The translations under genes and the position numbers were made by a program. A stretch of DNA of 64,000 nucleotides from Apostichopus japonicus (lineage: Eukaryota; Echinodermata; Holothuroidea; Aspidochirotida; Stichopodidae), in contig NC_092563.1 in assembly GCF_037975245.1 (NCBI RefSeq), positions 6,265,501 through 6,329,500 of the forward strand. Direction: 5' to 3'. Positions 23,456-37,756 of the stretch are shown here, in pieces (position 1 is the first letter of the stretch; every line of letters begins with the position of its first letter). The notes below the pieces were generated by a model. It saw only the letters and a list, made by a program, of their open reading frames with translations. It was not told where the DNA came from and ran no database searches.

Positions 23456-26400
23456 TGCTAATAATATATTCTTGTCTGTGGTATAGTGTTGTTGGCTATT
23501 TGATACATTATAACAACTATAACTAAACTAAAACCATAACGCCGCGAGTTGCCTTTCAATATAATAAATTTTTAATTCCAAACAAATTTACTAAAATTGC
23601 CAGTACTTTTTGCCTGTACTATAAAATGGTTGGTTTACTCTGTTTTTTTTAATCCTTTTGATTGGCTCTTGAAATGCGCAGGACTCGAACTTTACTTTAA
23701 CGGTATGTGAGAAGGCAACAATATGGCATATCATGATGTCTGTTCATTATTGTGATGTGTCCTAATTTTGGAGTAGAAAGTTGTACAAATTAAGTTTGCT
23801 TTAAATTCAGGTTTTGGAAAAGAATTCAATTTAACTTCCAAATCGTAATTTTTTAAGATTTTCATCCTCAGAATTACGTTCAATTCATTTTCGGAAAGCT
23901 GCAACATTTTTGTAACCATTTAAAGCCGCTTTTTGAGTTGATTTTGATAACAATAAAAAAGATCTCCCCTATAACAACGAAGGTTATCATAGCTTACAAA
24001 TAAATTTTGACATTTTACAGATTGATGTCATCGAAATTATCATACAAAGTGCCTGTGTGACAAAATATCGGAGATCTTATTCCATAATTATAAAAACAAA
24101 GCAAAGAACATATGATTGATTTAATCTCATTTTAATCAATTGTAAATTTTAATTTGAGTTATACTCTGTAAAGTTGGTCAAATTTTCCAACCAAAACTGC
24201 TTCGTAAGATTCGACTTTTTTTTTAATCAATTTGGAACCAAGAAAAAGTTATACAGAGGAAAAGGGATACATAACCTGTAAAAGGGATGAATTTGCTCAC
24301 TTTTGCGATTTCGTTGTTTCTTCTTCTGGAGTTTTTCTGAAGTGTCCTATCTCTACAGAATCTATACCTCTTTAATGCTATGAGGTACACACCAACATAG
24401 TCCAACCAATGTATCTATTTTGTTGACATGGTGTGTGCCAGAGTTTATTGTTTCCTTTTGAAGGATAGCTCATTTTCTTGTCGCATTCATGGTACCATCG
24501 CATGATTAATTGAGCAATACAAAGCGATAACTTCACCCCTACGATGTCTGAAAATCAGCTCCATGGGGCAAAGGCTAAACGTATCCAATATTATATAGAA
24601 AAAGATAAACAACAAAAAAAGGAAGACGGTGTATATACAGTATAGATCGTGAAACGGAGGCACTTTTTTTAGTAGGGACATTGTGTAAAGTATACGTACA
24701 TCTTAGTTCTAAGAAACACGGTAGAAGTTGTGCTATTTATCACATCACTGAAACATCCGATGCCTAGTAGATAGTCATTATGGATACAAAACAAAACTAA
24801 TTCACCAAGGCAACTGATGGATAAAGCCTATATCACACGTGCGTCACATTGTGTAATTAATAACCACATTATAGACGTACACAAATGAGCGGCAAGAACG
24901 TGGTACATTTGATTTATTTAAGGAGGTCCCCTTCCCTTTCCCGCCCCCCCCCCTCACCTTGCATTGCATGTTTCACCATCTTCATGATGTCGTTCTAATA
25001 ACCGCGATAACGGGCACACGTAGTCACATGGAGGGTTGAAGGTTCATGCAGAAGATTGTGGTGAAAAAGCAAGGGGATGGGGGGGGGGGGGGTTGGACAG
25101 GCATTGGAGCAAGGAGGTTCGACTGAATATACAAGCGTTAAATCTATACGGTTCATACTAAGTGAACAACATTCGTTGCGGGCTTTTCTTGTAGGAACGC
25201 AAAGTTCTATTGAGGGAGGGACACCCGGTAGCCCCTCCTTACCCCCACTCTACCCCTACCTTACTCATACGCTCATTTGCCATTTGATTCGCGTTGTGGT
25301 GCCCATAAAGAAGGTCTTCTTCCTATTTCTCATGTTTTCAAGTCAGCTAACTGCAAAATGGATTTTTTTTTTTTCATTTTGTTCTTGTCATCTTAAGATT
25401 ATCGGCTATGTAACACCACGGGAAATTCAACATGTATTCGTACTTGTGCTGTTATATTCGTACTACAATTGTGCGTAATATTGTTACGGAGTATACAGAT
25501 TTGACAAATGAGCATATTTTCTAATTTTTGCCGATTGCTATAAAAGCTAATGATAAATCGCAACTCGTACAGTGACCGTCTGTCGATATAAACTGGCATC
25601 GATAGTAATCATACCAGTAAATGTGTCTACTTTGATGGGCCAACTGAGCACAAAAAAAAACATGCTATTTGCTCTGAGATGAGCGAGGGCCGTCTGAAAA
25701 CGTCCAAAGAGCTTAATGATGTAAATATCCTATACGACACTATGCGGTTAACATTATATCATTAGGCTACCATATCGGTTTACATCACCTATTGATCTAA
25801 CGTTACCCGTCCCAAGCACGGATATATGTCTTTATCAAATGCGGGAGCATGGATATATATTTTAGACTGTATCAAAACTACTTGATAATCCATTTCTTGA
25901 TTGTCACTTTTGGCGTTCCATGTGTTTCAATTAAACGGCGAATAACACAGTATTTCTCATTCACCATGTAGGCCTATAAAATAACAGGGCAATTCCATTA
26001 ACAATCATAAACTATACCACGCCATATGTCAGTGGACTCTACTATACATGTTGAGGTTTCCGCCGCATGTTTTTTTATAACTTTCAACGGACGATATATC
26101 TTCACCATAGGTGACATCTGAACTTTGACCGGAAACGGGCCAATATTGTCATAAAAGTTACTTCTTTTAGGTGTTGGTTCTTGCACTTCGCTATAACCAC
26201 AAATCAGTGAAGTGACCACCCAAGCACTCTATATAGGTTATAAAAAGTCACCCGATATTCAACTATAATATACGCTATACATTGAACGACGCGCAAAGAC
26301 AAACCACCGACGTTTTTATCCACATCTTAAAGCTTTAATTTCATAATAATCTTTGATGTATTGTATTGACATATCATAACTCACAAAATCCCCTTTAATC

Positions 26401-26911
26401 CACTCTCCCCTGCACTGTAATCGTAACTCATGTTTGACCTAAAAGCAAAATGGCTAAAATGTTACTATATAAGCAAGCACAGGTTCTTATTTTGATTCTT
26501 CTCAAAAAGTGACAAAAGATTCCGACTTGATTTTCGTTCTCCATTCCCCCCTCGTCCATATAGATGTTTGAACTCGGGGCGTGAATTCGAACGGCGGACT
26601 TGGTAAGGTCGTTTATTTGTCCTGTTTGCCAGGGAATACCCCAGTAAATCTAGCTAAACGACGTTAAACAAGGGCTTAAATCACCAAGGGGGAATAGCAA
26701 CTCCAAATTTGCGAGCTCATAAAAGTCGCCCGGTTAATTTACGAGGCGTCTGCTTTACACCGTTGCAACGCACGGTGCACTTTGATCCACACTTGGAAAA
26801 TGCACAAAAAAAATCCCTACACTGTAGAAAAATATGAATATCTGTACAATGTGGGTGTATCTTCTCTTCTGTGCACATAATGGCAAATTTCAAGATTTTC
26901 CATTCTTTTCT

Positions 26912-26914
<3 letters not shown>
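23456..26914. other. No gene recognised
   Basis: Long AT-rich stretch with C/G runs near 24943 and 25079-25092 and a TAGGCCTA at 25969-25976. All frames are short and none shows a domain. Confidence 0.6.

Positions 26915-26993
<79 letters not shown>
26915..26993. repeat. (TA)n microsatellite
   Basis: About 79 bp of TA dinucleotides. A smaller TA block follows at 27147-27171. Confidence 0.97.
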
Positions 26994-26994
<1 letters not shown>

Positions 26995-29900
26995 GTTGAT
27001 ACTAGATGAGACTAGTGGAACACTAGTAGTTGTAACTCGGAGTTTCACGCTTTGTAGCGATCTTCAGACAACTCTTGATCAACATATATTCCGCTCTGTC
27101 CAATGGACATAGAGCACTCTGCGCCAAGATAGACGCCAACCTACTCTATATATATATACATATATATATAACTCCTTTTCATTGTCACGTGGTATCTAAA
27201 ATCTTACACGTTACTTCCTCAGTGTTTCATTATGAGATTTTATCATTCCTTCTGGTCCAACTTTATCGATGTTATGAGATAGTATAAGATGACAAAATAC
27301 CTCGGGGGAAAAAAAGGAGAGTTATTAACAACGTACATCAAATCCACGCAAAATTGACGTGTAAAAAAAAAATACTGGGAAACCACATATATAGTACTAT
27401 ATACTCAATACTGTCCATGTTCTATCTATACAAACTCCATAGTGGATGTAATTTACAACTACAGCATACAAAACAAGCCATTAAAGTTGCACTTTTGGAG
27501 TCAAAAAGAAACGCGTAGAATTGTAAACTCTTAAATCAGTCTTGATTTAGATATTTCAAAAGACCTATAACGTCAAAGTTATGGGCAGCTTGTAACTTTA
27601 TAGATTAGCTATAACAAACCCTCAGTATTGTTTTCTTTTAATAGCAAATGAAAGGACATGTTTATACACACGATAAAGCGTAACATGTTGTATTTATGAT
27701 TGGATATCGACAATTTGACAACGTCATCATAGAGAGATCTTCTACAAAGAAGGGGGTGGGTGGGGGGTGGGGAGAGACTTTCCCTTCCATCCAGAGTGGT
27801 TGAACCCGGTTACTCCGTAAACTTAATTGGTTTCTTGAACACAACTCTGACAAATTTAAGATTGTGTAATCGACAAGTAAGTTAAAGTTAGTCACAACAA
27901 GTTAGAAAACAAAGTGAACACGAAGACCGAATGTAAATGCCGGTCCATATTTGGGAATTGTGGTCATCTAGGCTAAATATAGGAATCTAAATGCATCTGC
28001 ATAAGCCGTGTATAATGGAAGATTATGTGCCCATAGACATTGTCAACAGTTTATATCATGCTGACGGAATATCTATAATGTCGATCAAATATTACAGGAT
28101 TGAAACGAAACTTCAGCAACAAATAGCTTTGATTCGCAACTTGTATTTCGTATAATGCAGAGAAAGTCAATGTTTCTGTCATTAATGTTTCCTGAGGGAA
28201 GGAGGAAGGGGGGGGGGGACTAATTTATACGCTTATGAAGGTACAGCAACCATAGACGGTTTATTGAAAAGCACAGTCTCAATAGGTAATTGGAAAATCA
28301 TCTTACGAAGATGGCGGATATGATTCAAGCAAACTAAAAGCAGAACACATTTCTTTCCAAACAGGAAAACATGAAGTATACGTTTCTTAATCACATTGAT
28401 GATTAAGGCTGAAACATATAACATGTTTCGTATTGAGAGATAATTAAACATATTAGACAAAGGAAAAAAGACAAAAGCAATAAGACACATTAGAAAAAAA
28501 CAATGTTATATAGAAAACATACATATGGCGAGGTAACCTGTCAATAAACACAGTTACCAATTAAAGCTGCCTTGCCATGAAATTTGGATAAAACATTTTG
28601 ACCGTAGTGGTTTATATCACAAAAGCTTTCCCTTGCCAAAGATTTCCACAGATATTACCGAAGTTTAACCAGGGAGTTGTTATGGAGTTTAACTTACAAG
28701 AAATAAATGTCTTCAGTGGAAGATGATTGGTTGATTGCAGCAAAAGGTGTATGACAATTCGATTCCTCTTGACCAATCTTTGGTCGCTCTAGCAGAATAT
28801 TCGGCTGATACTGTTGAAGTTTTAAGTAAGACAGACTTTACACTTCGAAGGGGTGGTGGAGGGGGGGGGATATACATCCGTTGAGCTAATGAACGTGAGA
28901 TTTATTTGATTATTCTGTCTTTCCTTAAAGCAATTGTTTTGTTAGCCAATTTAATTAAAGAGGCGAAAGAAAAGGGTGGCAGATGATTTGGGTATAACTT
29001 TGGCCTACTTTAGATATACCTTTGTTTTAAATGCATGATATATTTTCTTTATTCATACCAATAAATTCATAACACTAATCACTACGGTATACAAGATGGA
29101 TGTTACCGCATAAAAAAGTTCAAGCCATTTTAACTACTTTTGTCTGAGTCTAAAACCCACAAGAGGTGGAGAGAGCGACAGAGACAGAGAGATGGAGCTA
29201 GAGGGGGGAACAACTCTTGAAACCCTCCTCGTAATTAAAAAGATTTACAAATCTCGAGTTAAATAGTTTTATGAGTTAAGAAAGGGTGAGCGGTTAAGAG
29301 AAGGTTTATTTGTCTCCACGTCAAAGCTAAACATTATGATGACGTATCACCTTCGAATAAGCCGGCCGAGCTGTCAAAAGTTTGATACATTGAGCGAGGA
29401 GGCATTTAGGGTCGGGTGACAAGGGGCCAAGTATGGGACATCATGCATGCACACACACAAACACACACACATGAGCCAGACTCACATACTGCAGCAGGGC
29501 TTTTGAACTGAGATAAATGATACCCATATACCAAACACGTTTTGTAGAGGTGCTTGCATGTGACTTTTGGTAACTAACGTGGGTGAAGATTGGTTACATT
29601 CTGAAACAAAAAAGGTAATTTTCCTTCATAGCACTTTTAAAACAAAAAAATTGAGAAAATGTTTGGAAAAGGTAACAAGATAAGCGATGTCCATTTTCTT
29701 AAAGACAATCCTACAAATTTAATTCATATCATTTTTTATATATATTTTTTATTTAGGTTGAATTTCATTGGAAGAAACTATGAGTATAAAGGCTATCATG
29801 AAATAAACTAAGAAATACAAGAGACTTTGTTTTGCTACAAATTGAAACAATGTTTGGAATAAAAGCAAGATGAGAGATGGAAACTTTCATAAAAAAAAAT

Positions 29901-30180
29901 TAAAATGAATTCAGTCTACATATTAGATTTATTTAGGTCTAACTTTATTTGAGGATATAAAACTGCACACCATAACCTACTGTCTAGCTGTCAGGTCTTT
30001 AAATATTTAAAAAAAAAAAACAAGTTTGAAGTTTCTTTTTGAGCTTAATATTTCTTTTATTTTCCATTAAATCTTTATTAATTATGTTTGACATTTCACG
30101 TGTTCATTATCCTTATCACGTGACAGTAATATTCTATAGTATTGCTCTATTCAGCTACCTAGATTATTTAGAAATATGTT
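26994..30180. other. No gene recognised
   Basis: AT-rich, apparently unique sequence with G-runs near 27750, 28207 and 28859 and a (CA)n-like patch at 29451-29470. No supported gene. Confidence 0.6.
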
Positions 30181-30630
30181 GATTCATCCAACTAAACCGT
30201 TCCTTTAGTAGATGTTTTTGTTCTTAAAAGAATTCAAAGGAATTGTAACGAATTTACTCTATGAATATCTAGAGATTCATTTGGAATGTTCTTACATATG
30301 ATTATTCGGAGTGACTCTATTCATCGGCATAGATTCCTTAGGGAGAGATTCTATTCATCAACATTGACTCTATTCATCAACATAGATTCCACAAGGAGTG
30401 AACTTTTGTATTGTAATAGTTGTAATTGAAATGAATCTATATTTCTCAACAGATTCGTTAACGAAATAAGGTTTATTCGTCCACATAAAGAATATTGATT
30501 TTGCTCTCCCGTATAGATTCACCAGGAAATCATTTTATTGATTCAAATAGATTATTACAAAAGATTCTACTCATCTGCATAAATTCTTTAAAATTGAGTG
30601 ACTGTTGGTTAACGAAATGTCTCTGTTTTA
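30181..30630. repeat. Degenerate AGATTC/TATTCATC repeat field
   Basis: Clearest core at 30311-30398: three units related to GACTCTATTCATCAACATAG, partly followed by ATTCC. Flanking sequence on both sides keeps scattered AGATTC and ATTCATC words, so this looks like an old, strongly decayed tandem array. Confidence 0.65.
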
Positions 30631-33206
30631 ACTGCACATATTATGTAAGAATAATTTGTTTATTCGTGGAAGGAATGTGCAAAATTGATTACAATAAAAG
30701 TTTATCAGTTGCGTGACTTTTACGCATAGATACTGTTTTTGCTATATTAGAGTCGTATTCATGAACTTTACAATCCTTATTCGAATTACATTTTTGATTG
30801 CATCTAGTTTCACTACGAATTAATTTGTTTCATCCAAGTAAAATTCTGTAAAATTACTAAAATTCATAATCATCTGCATAATTTTCATAATTCTTTGCAG
30901 GGAAAATTTAGTTTTTTACTTAGCTTTAAAAAGCGTTTTCCATTTTATTTACAAGAATTTTTGCGCGCATTACTTTATTATCTATCTATCGCACACATTT
31001 CTCAAATAATTGTTATATACTATACGTTGACATAACTTATAACAGGAATCTCTGACGTCACATCCATGTTTATCACGTGACTGTTGACGTCGAGCCTGCC
31101 GTTGCGTTAGTAACATCTTATTCGTGATATTTACAATCGATTTTGAATGATTCGAAGCACAATGTTTACCGTAGCCATAAAATGAAAATGATTTGTTTTA
31201 ACTTTGGAAAACAGATGGACGAATGTTACCTCCTTTTGATGAATTGATCTATCAAAAGATGTTAGCTTTACACCAGTGATATATGAGGCATTGAGTCGCG
31301 TAAAGGGATTAATGTACAGAATATAGTCCTATACCATTATAGCAACTTGGGCTAATAGTCAATGCCGTTCTAAATAACTAATGTTTATTCTATGATAGTG
31401 CAAAACAGGTATTTTTCTTTTTGGCATTTTATAAGAAATTGGGGTTTCGAGTTCGCAAATATTCGCATGAACATATTTCAATCAAGAGGTGTAACAAATG
31501 TTATAATGCAGTTAATGAAATGCAAATGATCCGCACATTCCGGTTTAGCTGTGTTCAACTTTATTGTAGCTACCTCTTCCCATGAGATGGAAACACAAAA
31601 TAATGTTTTTACTTACTTCAAATGGTGGAGTTTGACCATCTACCCCAACCCCAACCCTATACCTTTTATTCTCCAATAAATGTTGCCGCATGATGGTGTT
31701 TCAAAAGAGGGGAAAATTCAAGGTTTATTTATCTGCGATCAATATTCAATTTTAAGATAAAAAGAAGACAGAAAAAGAATTAATGTTTCGTGTTTACCAC
31801 GCATCTGTATCACTTTCTCGATCTGCTAAAAGTGCTCTTGTGTGCGTGTGTGACATTTTTCACTTCATAAATCTCTATTCCAAAAACAACAGGATCCGAA
31901 AAATAATGATTTTATTTGAATACAATATACAAAGTTGGTATAAACATGTATAGCAAACTAGTTTTCACATTATTTCAACAAGATCATTTCTGAAAACATG
32001 AGTAGGAGGCGTTAGGGTCATTTTGTTTTATTTTTGTTATAGTCAATGATACACCAACTACCAAATGTTGTTAGGAGCCAACAATGTAGTAATACTAATG
32101 TTGATAAATATATATAAATTATTGAAAACAATAACATTTACTTCATTTTGATAACATTTTATAAAGTTTTAAGCTCCTTTGTTTAAGCCCTATATATTAT
32201 CCTATGTCGTGTCTACCACTTAACGAATTCAATTTACGTGGTAAATACTTTTCTCGACGGGACGTAATTTTACTAGAAGCAACACTTAAGCAATCAACAT
32301 TACGGTGCCTGCGAGAAGGTAAGGTAATGAATGTTATGAATTGACAATTTATTTGCTTCGAGATTTTGATCATTTTAGTACCGCTGATAATGTCATCAAA
32401 AGGCTTCAAAACTTTTCTTTGAGGCGAGGGGTGTAGAGGGGGGGGGGAGGCTAAACAAAAAGTTTTACATTTTCTTGTCAAGCATAACAAACATTTCATT
32501 GACTGTGTAGTAAATGCTGTAGTTTTTCAAACAATTTTTTTTTAAATTTTAATTGTTTTATTGTTATTATAACAGGTGATAAAATCAACTTCATTCATAT
32601 GCAAATTAGCGCTTAGACAAATATAATGACTGACATGATAATAGGGCCAGGCTAAAGAGTTGATATCGTTCTAGAACTGAACGGGTTTATTCGTGGTATG
32701 AAGTGTATTTGTGACTGTGACGTAACAAAAATAACATTATAGTTGGTGTAAATGCTTAAAGTCAAGTGGTAAAAGATATTATGTTACAAACACAGCGTGT
32801 TTTCCGTGCACGCGTTTATCCACGATAACCATTGGTATGAAAATGTTTTTTGTTTTATCAAAAACGTGACATTAATGTTGCGTCCAGTTCCTCTACCTTT
32901 TTATGAATGAATTTTGTGCCCAGTATGGTTCATAATAAATACTTAATAGGTATATATTCTACTAATTCGTATGGTTTAATTAATTAATGTAGTTATGTTT
33001 TGTTCCTTCATTTTGTGTGTTTGTTGCGGCGTTATGATAAGTTAACACATTTTTAAGATTTCAAAGCAACGTTTTGACGGCTGAGTTTGTCAAAGTTTTC
33101 AAGATTATTTGATACTAAATTCACAGAACAATGTACGAAGATAATATTAGCCTGAATAATACAAGTTATGTTCAAATATTAAAATCGACAATTTTGGATA
33201 CATTCT
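30631..33206. other. No gene recognised
   Basis: Very AT-rich. TGACGTCA at 31053-31060 and a G-run near 32438-32449. Short frames only. Confidence 0.6.
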
Positions 33207-33245
33207 CATATTAATATTAATAGGCCTATATATAATATTAATATG
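33207..33245. repeat. AT-rich perfect inverted repeat around TAGGCCTA
   Basis: CATATTAATATTA (33207-33219) and TAATATTAATATG (33233-33245) flank a 13-nt centre that contains the palindrome TAGGCCTA (33221-33228). Confidence 0.7.
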
Positions 33246-35082
33246 AAATTATGTTTTCTGTCGCAAAATCTTGAGAAGAGCAGAATCATTCATTTGCTCA
33301 TTAAAGTTTTCTTAATTACAGTTTGATTAAAATAAAAAAGGAATGCTTGGTCAAATTGGAATCCTATTTGCGTCTCTATGTTTAATGTTTCATAAAAAAT
33401 GGCAATCAAACACAATAGAAGTATTCACGGCAAAATAAAAAGATAGTACAATGTAATAAATATGAAACCAAATTCATTTCTGTTTTATCTAACATGAACA
33501 GACCAAGTTCAGTGATTTAAAAAAGTTATACATTTTAAAGTTGGACTTGAGTTTCTCCATAGTATTAATAAAAATTACTTTTCTTTGTAAATTTCTTTTA
33601 TATATTATTATTATTTCCATTTTTTCATATTTAAAATTGTACAACCATATCCAATTCTCACTTTTACAGAAAGTTATTTAGTTTTGAATGTTTTAAGTAA
33701 AAATCGAAAGAAAGATTGATTGATTTACTTCACTGACGTAAGAAACAAGAAACGTAAATATAGTTTTATGCGAATTTCAAAATGTTCTTGCTAACGAATT
33801 TGGTGCTATTTTGTTGGTTTAGTGTGTGAATGTTATTAAAGACTTAACTTTTTTATAACACGCGGGGCCTTCTCAGTTTGGAATAACCAATATCAATATA
33901 TTTACTTTTGTAAAATAAATGGTACTGAATTTGAAAACAATAAAATAGTTATTTGGGAATCTTAAATAAGACTAGAAACTATCCCCATTCTAATTATAAA
34001 CCTTAATAATTAATAATTACATAAATTGATAAACAAAACAAATTAATATGTAAATATATGAAATAAAGAGGAAACTGACTTTAAAGCCTAATTTTTTGTT
34101 ATCGCTGCATGTAATTCATTAAAATAAAGTTCATTACAAACCCTTTTTTATCAAGCATTATTCTTCTTTACCCCCCCCCCCCAAAAAGACGTACGTGTAT
34201 GTTTCTATGTTAATTATTCTGATGAAATATTTCAAACAAGTATGTGAGAAGATTCGTTTTTCAGATTCTATATTCATTCTCTTATTTTTTAATTATATTT
34301 GCATCTGTTTTGAACATAATTTGACGTCTAAATTTTAAATGTTATACCTCAAAATTAATACATCTGACACGTTATATTTTGTAATTATAGCGATAACCAA
34401 AATATCACCATAATCCAGCCTAATCTCCGGCAAGATTAACGATATATTATCCGTTTCAATGATTAAATTAAGGTCGATATTGAAATAACCCATCACACTT
34501 CAATGTCCACCTTCTCTCGACAATTTTTATTGCTGAGTATCCCCTCAACTTTTTAGCCGTATCTATACACGGCATCCAGCTGTTTTTTTTTTTATAGTTT
34601 TTTTTTTTTATTGAAGGACAGTTTTCTTAGATGAAGACCCCAAAATTTGTACAACCAAATATCATAGCTATTCTACAATGTTCAAAGGACCGAACAAAAT
34701 TTCCCTTGAGAATGTTCGCTGTCTGTACATACATTCTGTAAGCTGTATTCGCTTCCATGACCATTTCTTTTATTTCTTTTTTTTTCTCTTCTAGCTGAAA
34801 TACGCCCGTGGGGAGTAATCTCTCTTTTTAGAATTTTCTAGTCATTTTTCTTATGATTTGTTTTCCCTTCTGAAAACGTTTGGTTCGTAAGCTTACGGGG
34901 GAATCGCATCAACAATTCAACCGAGAGGATCGGCTTTGTAACACGCCTTTACTGCCAACGTGTTCATCATTATTGTCGCTCTGTCGAACTTTTAATTATC
35001 GGGGGCTGAACCCTCCAAATCCATGTGATTTCATTCGATCAAAACTAGTCCATAGGTCTGCCTTTGATTAAATACTCCTCGC

Positions 35083-35084
<2 letters not shown>
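33246..35084. other. No gene recognised
   Basis: AT-rich with several T-runs and a C-run at about 34171-34182. No supported gene. Confidence 0.6.

Positions 35085-35170
<86 letters not shown>
35085..35170. repeat. (TA)n microsatellite
   Basis: About 86 bp of nearly pure TA dinucleotides. The SINE 3' sequence is not seen at either edge. Confidence 0.97.
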
Positions 35171-35778
35171 GCTACTAGTTGGTATTATCCTGTGTCCTTA
35201 AATATGACGAAAGAACAAACGATATCGGAATGTTTAAATGGTTACTCAACCACTCGATTTTAAAATTTGCAATCACGAAACTGAGCTACCTATGACTTTT
35301 AATTGTTTTATGATAAAAATTTACACTTGAAAGAGGATTCAAAGTTATATGTATCAAATATCTTTGGCTAAACGGATTCGTCGCTCGGTTATATTTTCAT
35401 ACGTGTCTATAGTACCCAGGACTTTTTTTGTAAGATATTGCTTCGTGAAAGAACCCAGTCCTAGTTTTATAAAATAAATAATATATGAAATTTAAATGAC
35501 TATATTAGTAATAAGGTGTCAAATAATCAGAAACAGATCAAAGACACGCAAATTGGAAACTAAAAGATGATAATTTCGGGATGGGAGGAGAGGGGATGTA
35601 AACAAAGTAAAACTTTAAATGAAATAATTGCTTTTGTTGCAGTAGAAATGTATTATTTCAGGGATATTTGTTCAATTATGACTGAAGGAAAATATGCATA
35701 TTATAGTACCATCCCGACATAATTTTGCAATGAAAATAAATCAGCAGTTAAATAGTGTATCGTTCGATTTTGACTATA
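35171..35778. other. No gene recognised
   Basis: AT-rich, no repeat or frame of note. Confidence 0.6.
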
Positions 35779-36026
35779 ACCACTATATACCCATACTATA
35801 CATTCTCACACTATGTAATCACACAACACAATAACACTACACAATCACATATTATGTAATCACACACTATACTCACACAATATAACCACACTACATAATC
35901 GTACACTATGTTACCGCACTGTAAAATCCCACTACATATCCACACTGTAATTAATCACATACTACTGTCTGTGACCACACAAATCAAGCACACTACATAA
36001 TCACACACTATATAATCACTATACTG
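35779..36026. repeat. CACACTAYRTAATCA minisatellite, degenerate
   Basis: About 15 head-to-tail units of 12-20 bp built around CACACTATGTAATCA, with substitutions and indels. The array is about 250 bp. Confidence 0.88.
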
Positions 36027-37360
36027 CATTTTGTCACCTTTATCTCATTAACTGTATAAAAAACAAAACAAAAAACAATAGAAAAGACAATGGGTGGCAT
36101 TGTTCTGAGAGTTTTTATTTCGCAGCATTGGAAATTTATCAAAATCAAATCACAGGTCGATGTGATCCACGGGATCATCTTTGATTTTTGAACAAATTTA
36201 CAACCACAAATTTGATCCATAACTGTTTTCATATTCAACTGAGATCTCTGATGGTATGAAATTGTCCATGCAGATTCGATCCAGATGAAAAGAAAAGTAA
36301 GCCCCCTCCCCCCCCCCCTTGGATTCCGTTCAGTGTCTGAAGTAATGTCAGACTTTAGAGTAACTCCTTCCATACAACATCTTCAATATTGTTGTACAAT
36401 GTGAATCACGAAATTACACTGCAGAATATGAAACATTACTCAATGAAATATGGAAAAACATAAATAACTATCTCTTCAGTTTTTTAAGTTTTAAATTTAC
36501 CACAAGACTGCGGTACTGTTCAACCAAGCTTTTCTTATATCAATAGCGCCACATATTAATTGTTTTGTTATCCTTTGTGCAAAATTCTTATTTTACCTGG
36601 TATTTCGTATAATTGAGATCCAGCGAAATGTGGTATGGTATTAATATTGAAAACGATATATAATAAAAAAAATACCCTACAGTATAAATTACGACCAAAT
36701 TCAATAATCAAATATTAATAGCCATTCAAATACTTCCGCGCAATTAAAGCGTTATGTGCTACATTATGTGTACCCGATATGGAAACAACTAAACTGCACC
36801 ATTTCCCCCCACCCCCTCCCCACCCCGAGACTAGAGCATTTCATATTAATTTGCTATGACGACATGGCGTAACGTTTTCATCGCGAATATTTGTCTTCTC
36901 GATACCAGCAAACTATGCATAGGATTATGTATACGAGGAGTTACAAACTGTTATAAGTTGTGACGTCAGAGGGCTTGCTCTGGCAATAGAAGTCTGAGAA
37001 TGACACGGTACGTGCTAGATAGAGGACACTGGTTCGAAGTTCGAACCCATTTGGAGGTCTTTGGTTCGAACCTTTTCAAGTAAATTATGTTTTTATGTTT
37101 TATAGCTCAAAATATTGTCATTAAGTCTTCTCTTAATATTCGTTTGTTTCTTCCATTCCCTACTTATCTTCGATACCCATGCAAGTAATATTTTCTCGTA
37201 CTTTTACGTTCAAATTGAAATCAACAAGTGAAAGTACGTGGAACTCGTAGAATTAATAAATTTTTAAAATGAAGATGTTTAGGTTAGGAGTGTTAAAGGC
37301 TAACGGTAAAACTTATTTCCGTGTCGGTCATTGTAACAAGACCAATAAAACTATAACTAA
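36027..37360. other. No gene recognised
   Basis: Contains C-runs near 36301-36318, TGACGTCA at 36961-36968, and three GGTTCGAA words at 37031-37072, the first two forming a 17-bp palindrome. Confidence 0.55.
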
Positions 37361-37380
37361 AAAAAAAAAAAAAAAAAAAA
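37361..37380 (+). repeat. A20 tract 14 nt after an AATAAA
   Basis: An uninterrupted A-run preceded by CCAATAAAACTATAACT on the plus strand. The layout resembles the 3' end of a retroposed polyadenylated RNA, but no parent gene is recognised upstream and no target-site duplication was found. Confidence 0.35.
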
Positions 37381-37756
37381 TTGTATTTTGTGGTCAATTG
37401 TATTCCGTTTGTCTTAGTACCACCATTTCCTATTATGTATAAGTAAAGTGCTTCTGGTGAGGCACAATAAATCCCCCTCATTTTAGGCATTGTTTAAATT
37501 TGTGTCAAATGCCATATAGTCGAAGAACAGCAGAAAACATTACCACATTTAAAGTACGTCTAGTTGTCAATAGACGAATTAGGCCTACATGGCGAGATAT
37601 AACGGCGTCATTTCGAATTTCTAATTGTTTCCGCTTTCGTTAAGTAGAAAATGTTTGTTAAAAAATCATAAGTTACAGACCTTCTAAAAATCTATGGAGG
37701 TGACTATCAGTATAGGAAGAGGCGTAGTCGGCGTCGAAACTACAACTTTTAAATCC

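Noticed and set aside
35779-36026. CRISPR-like array
   Set aside because: Units are contiguous and degenerate with no unique spacers, and the context is eukaryotic.
37031-37072. B-box-like GGTTCGAA words as a tRNA or SINE
   Set aside because: No A box at the right distance and no second copy; only a 17-bp palindrome and one further word.
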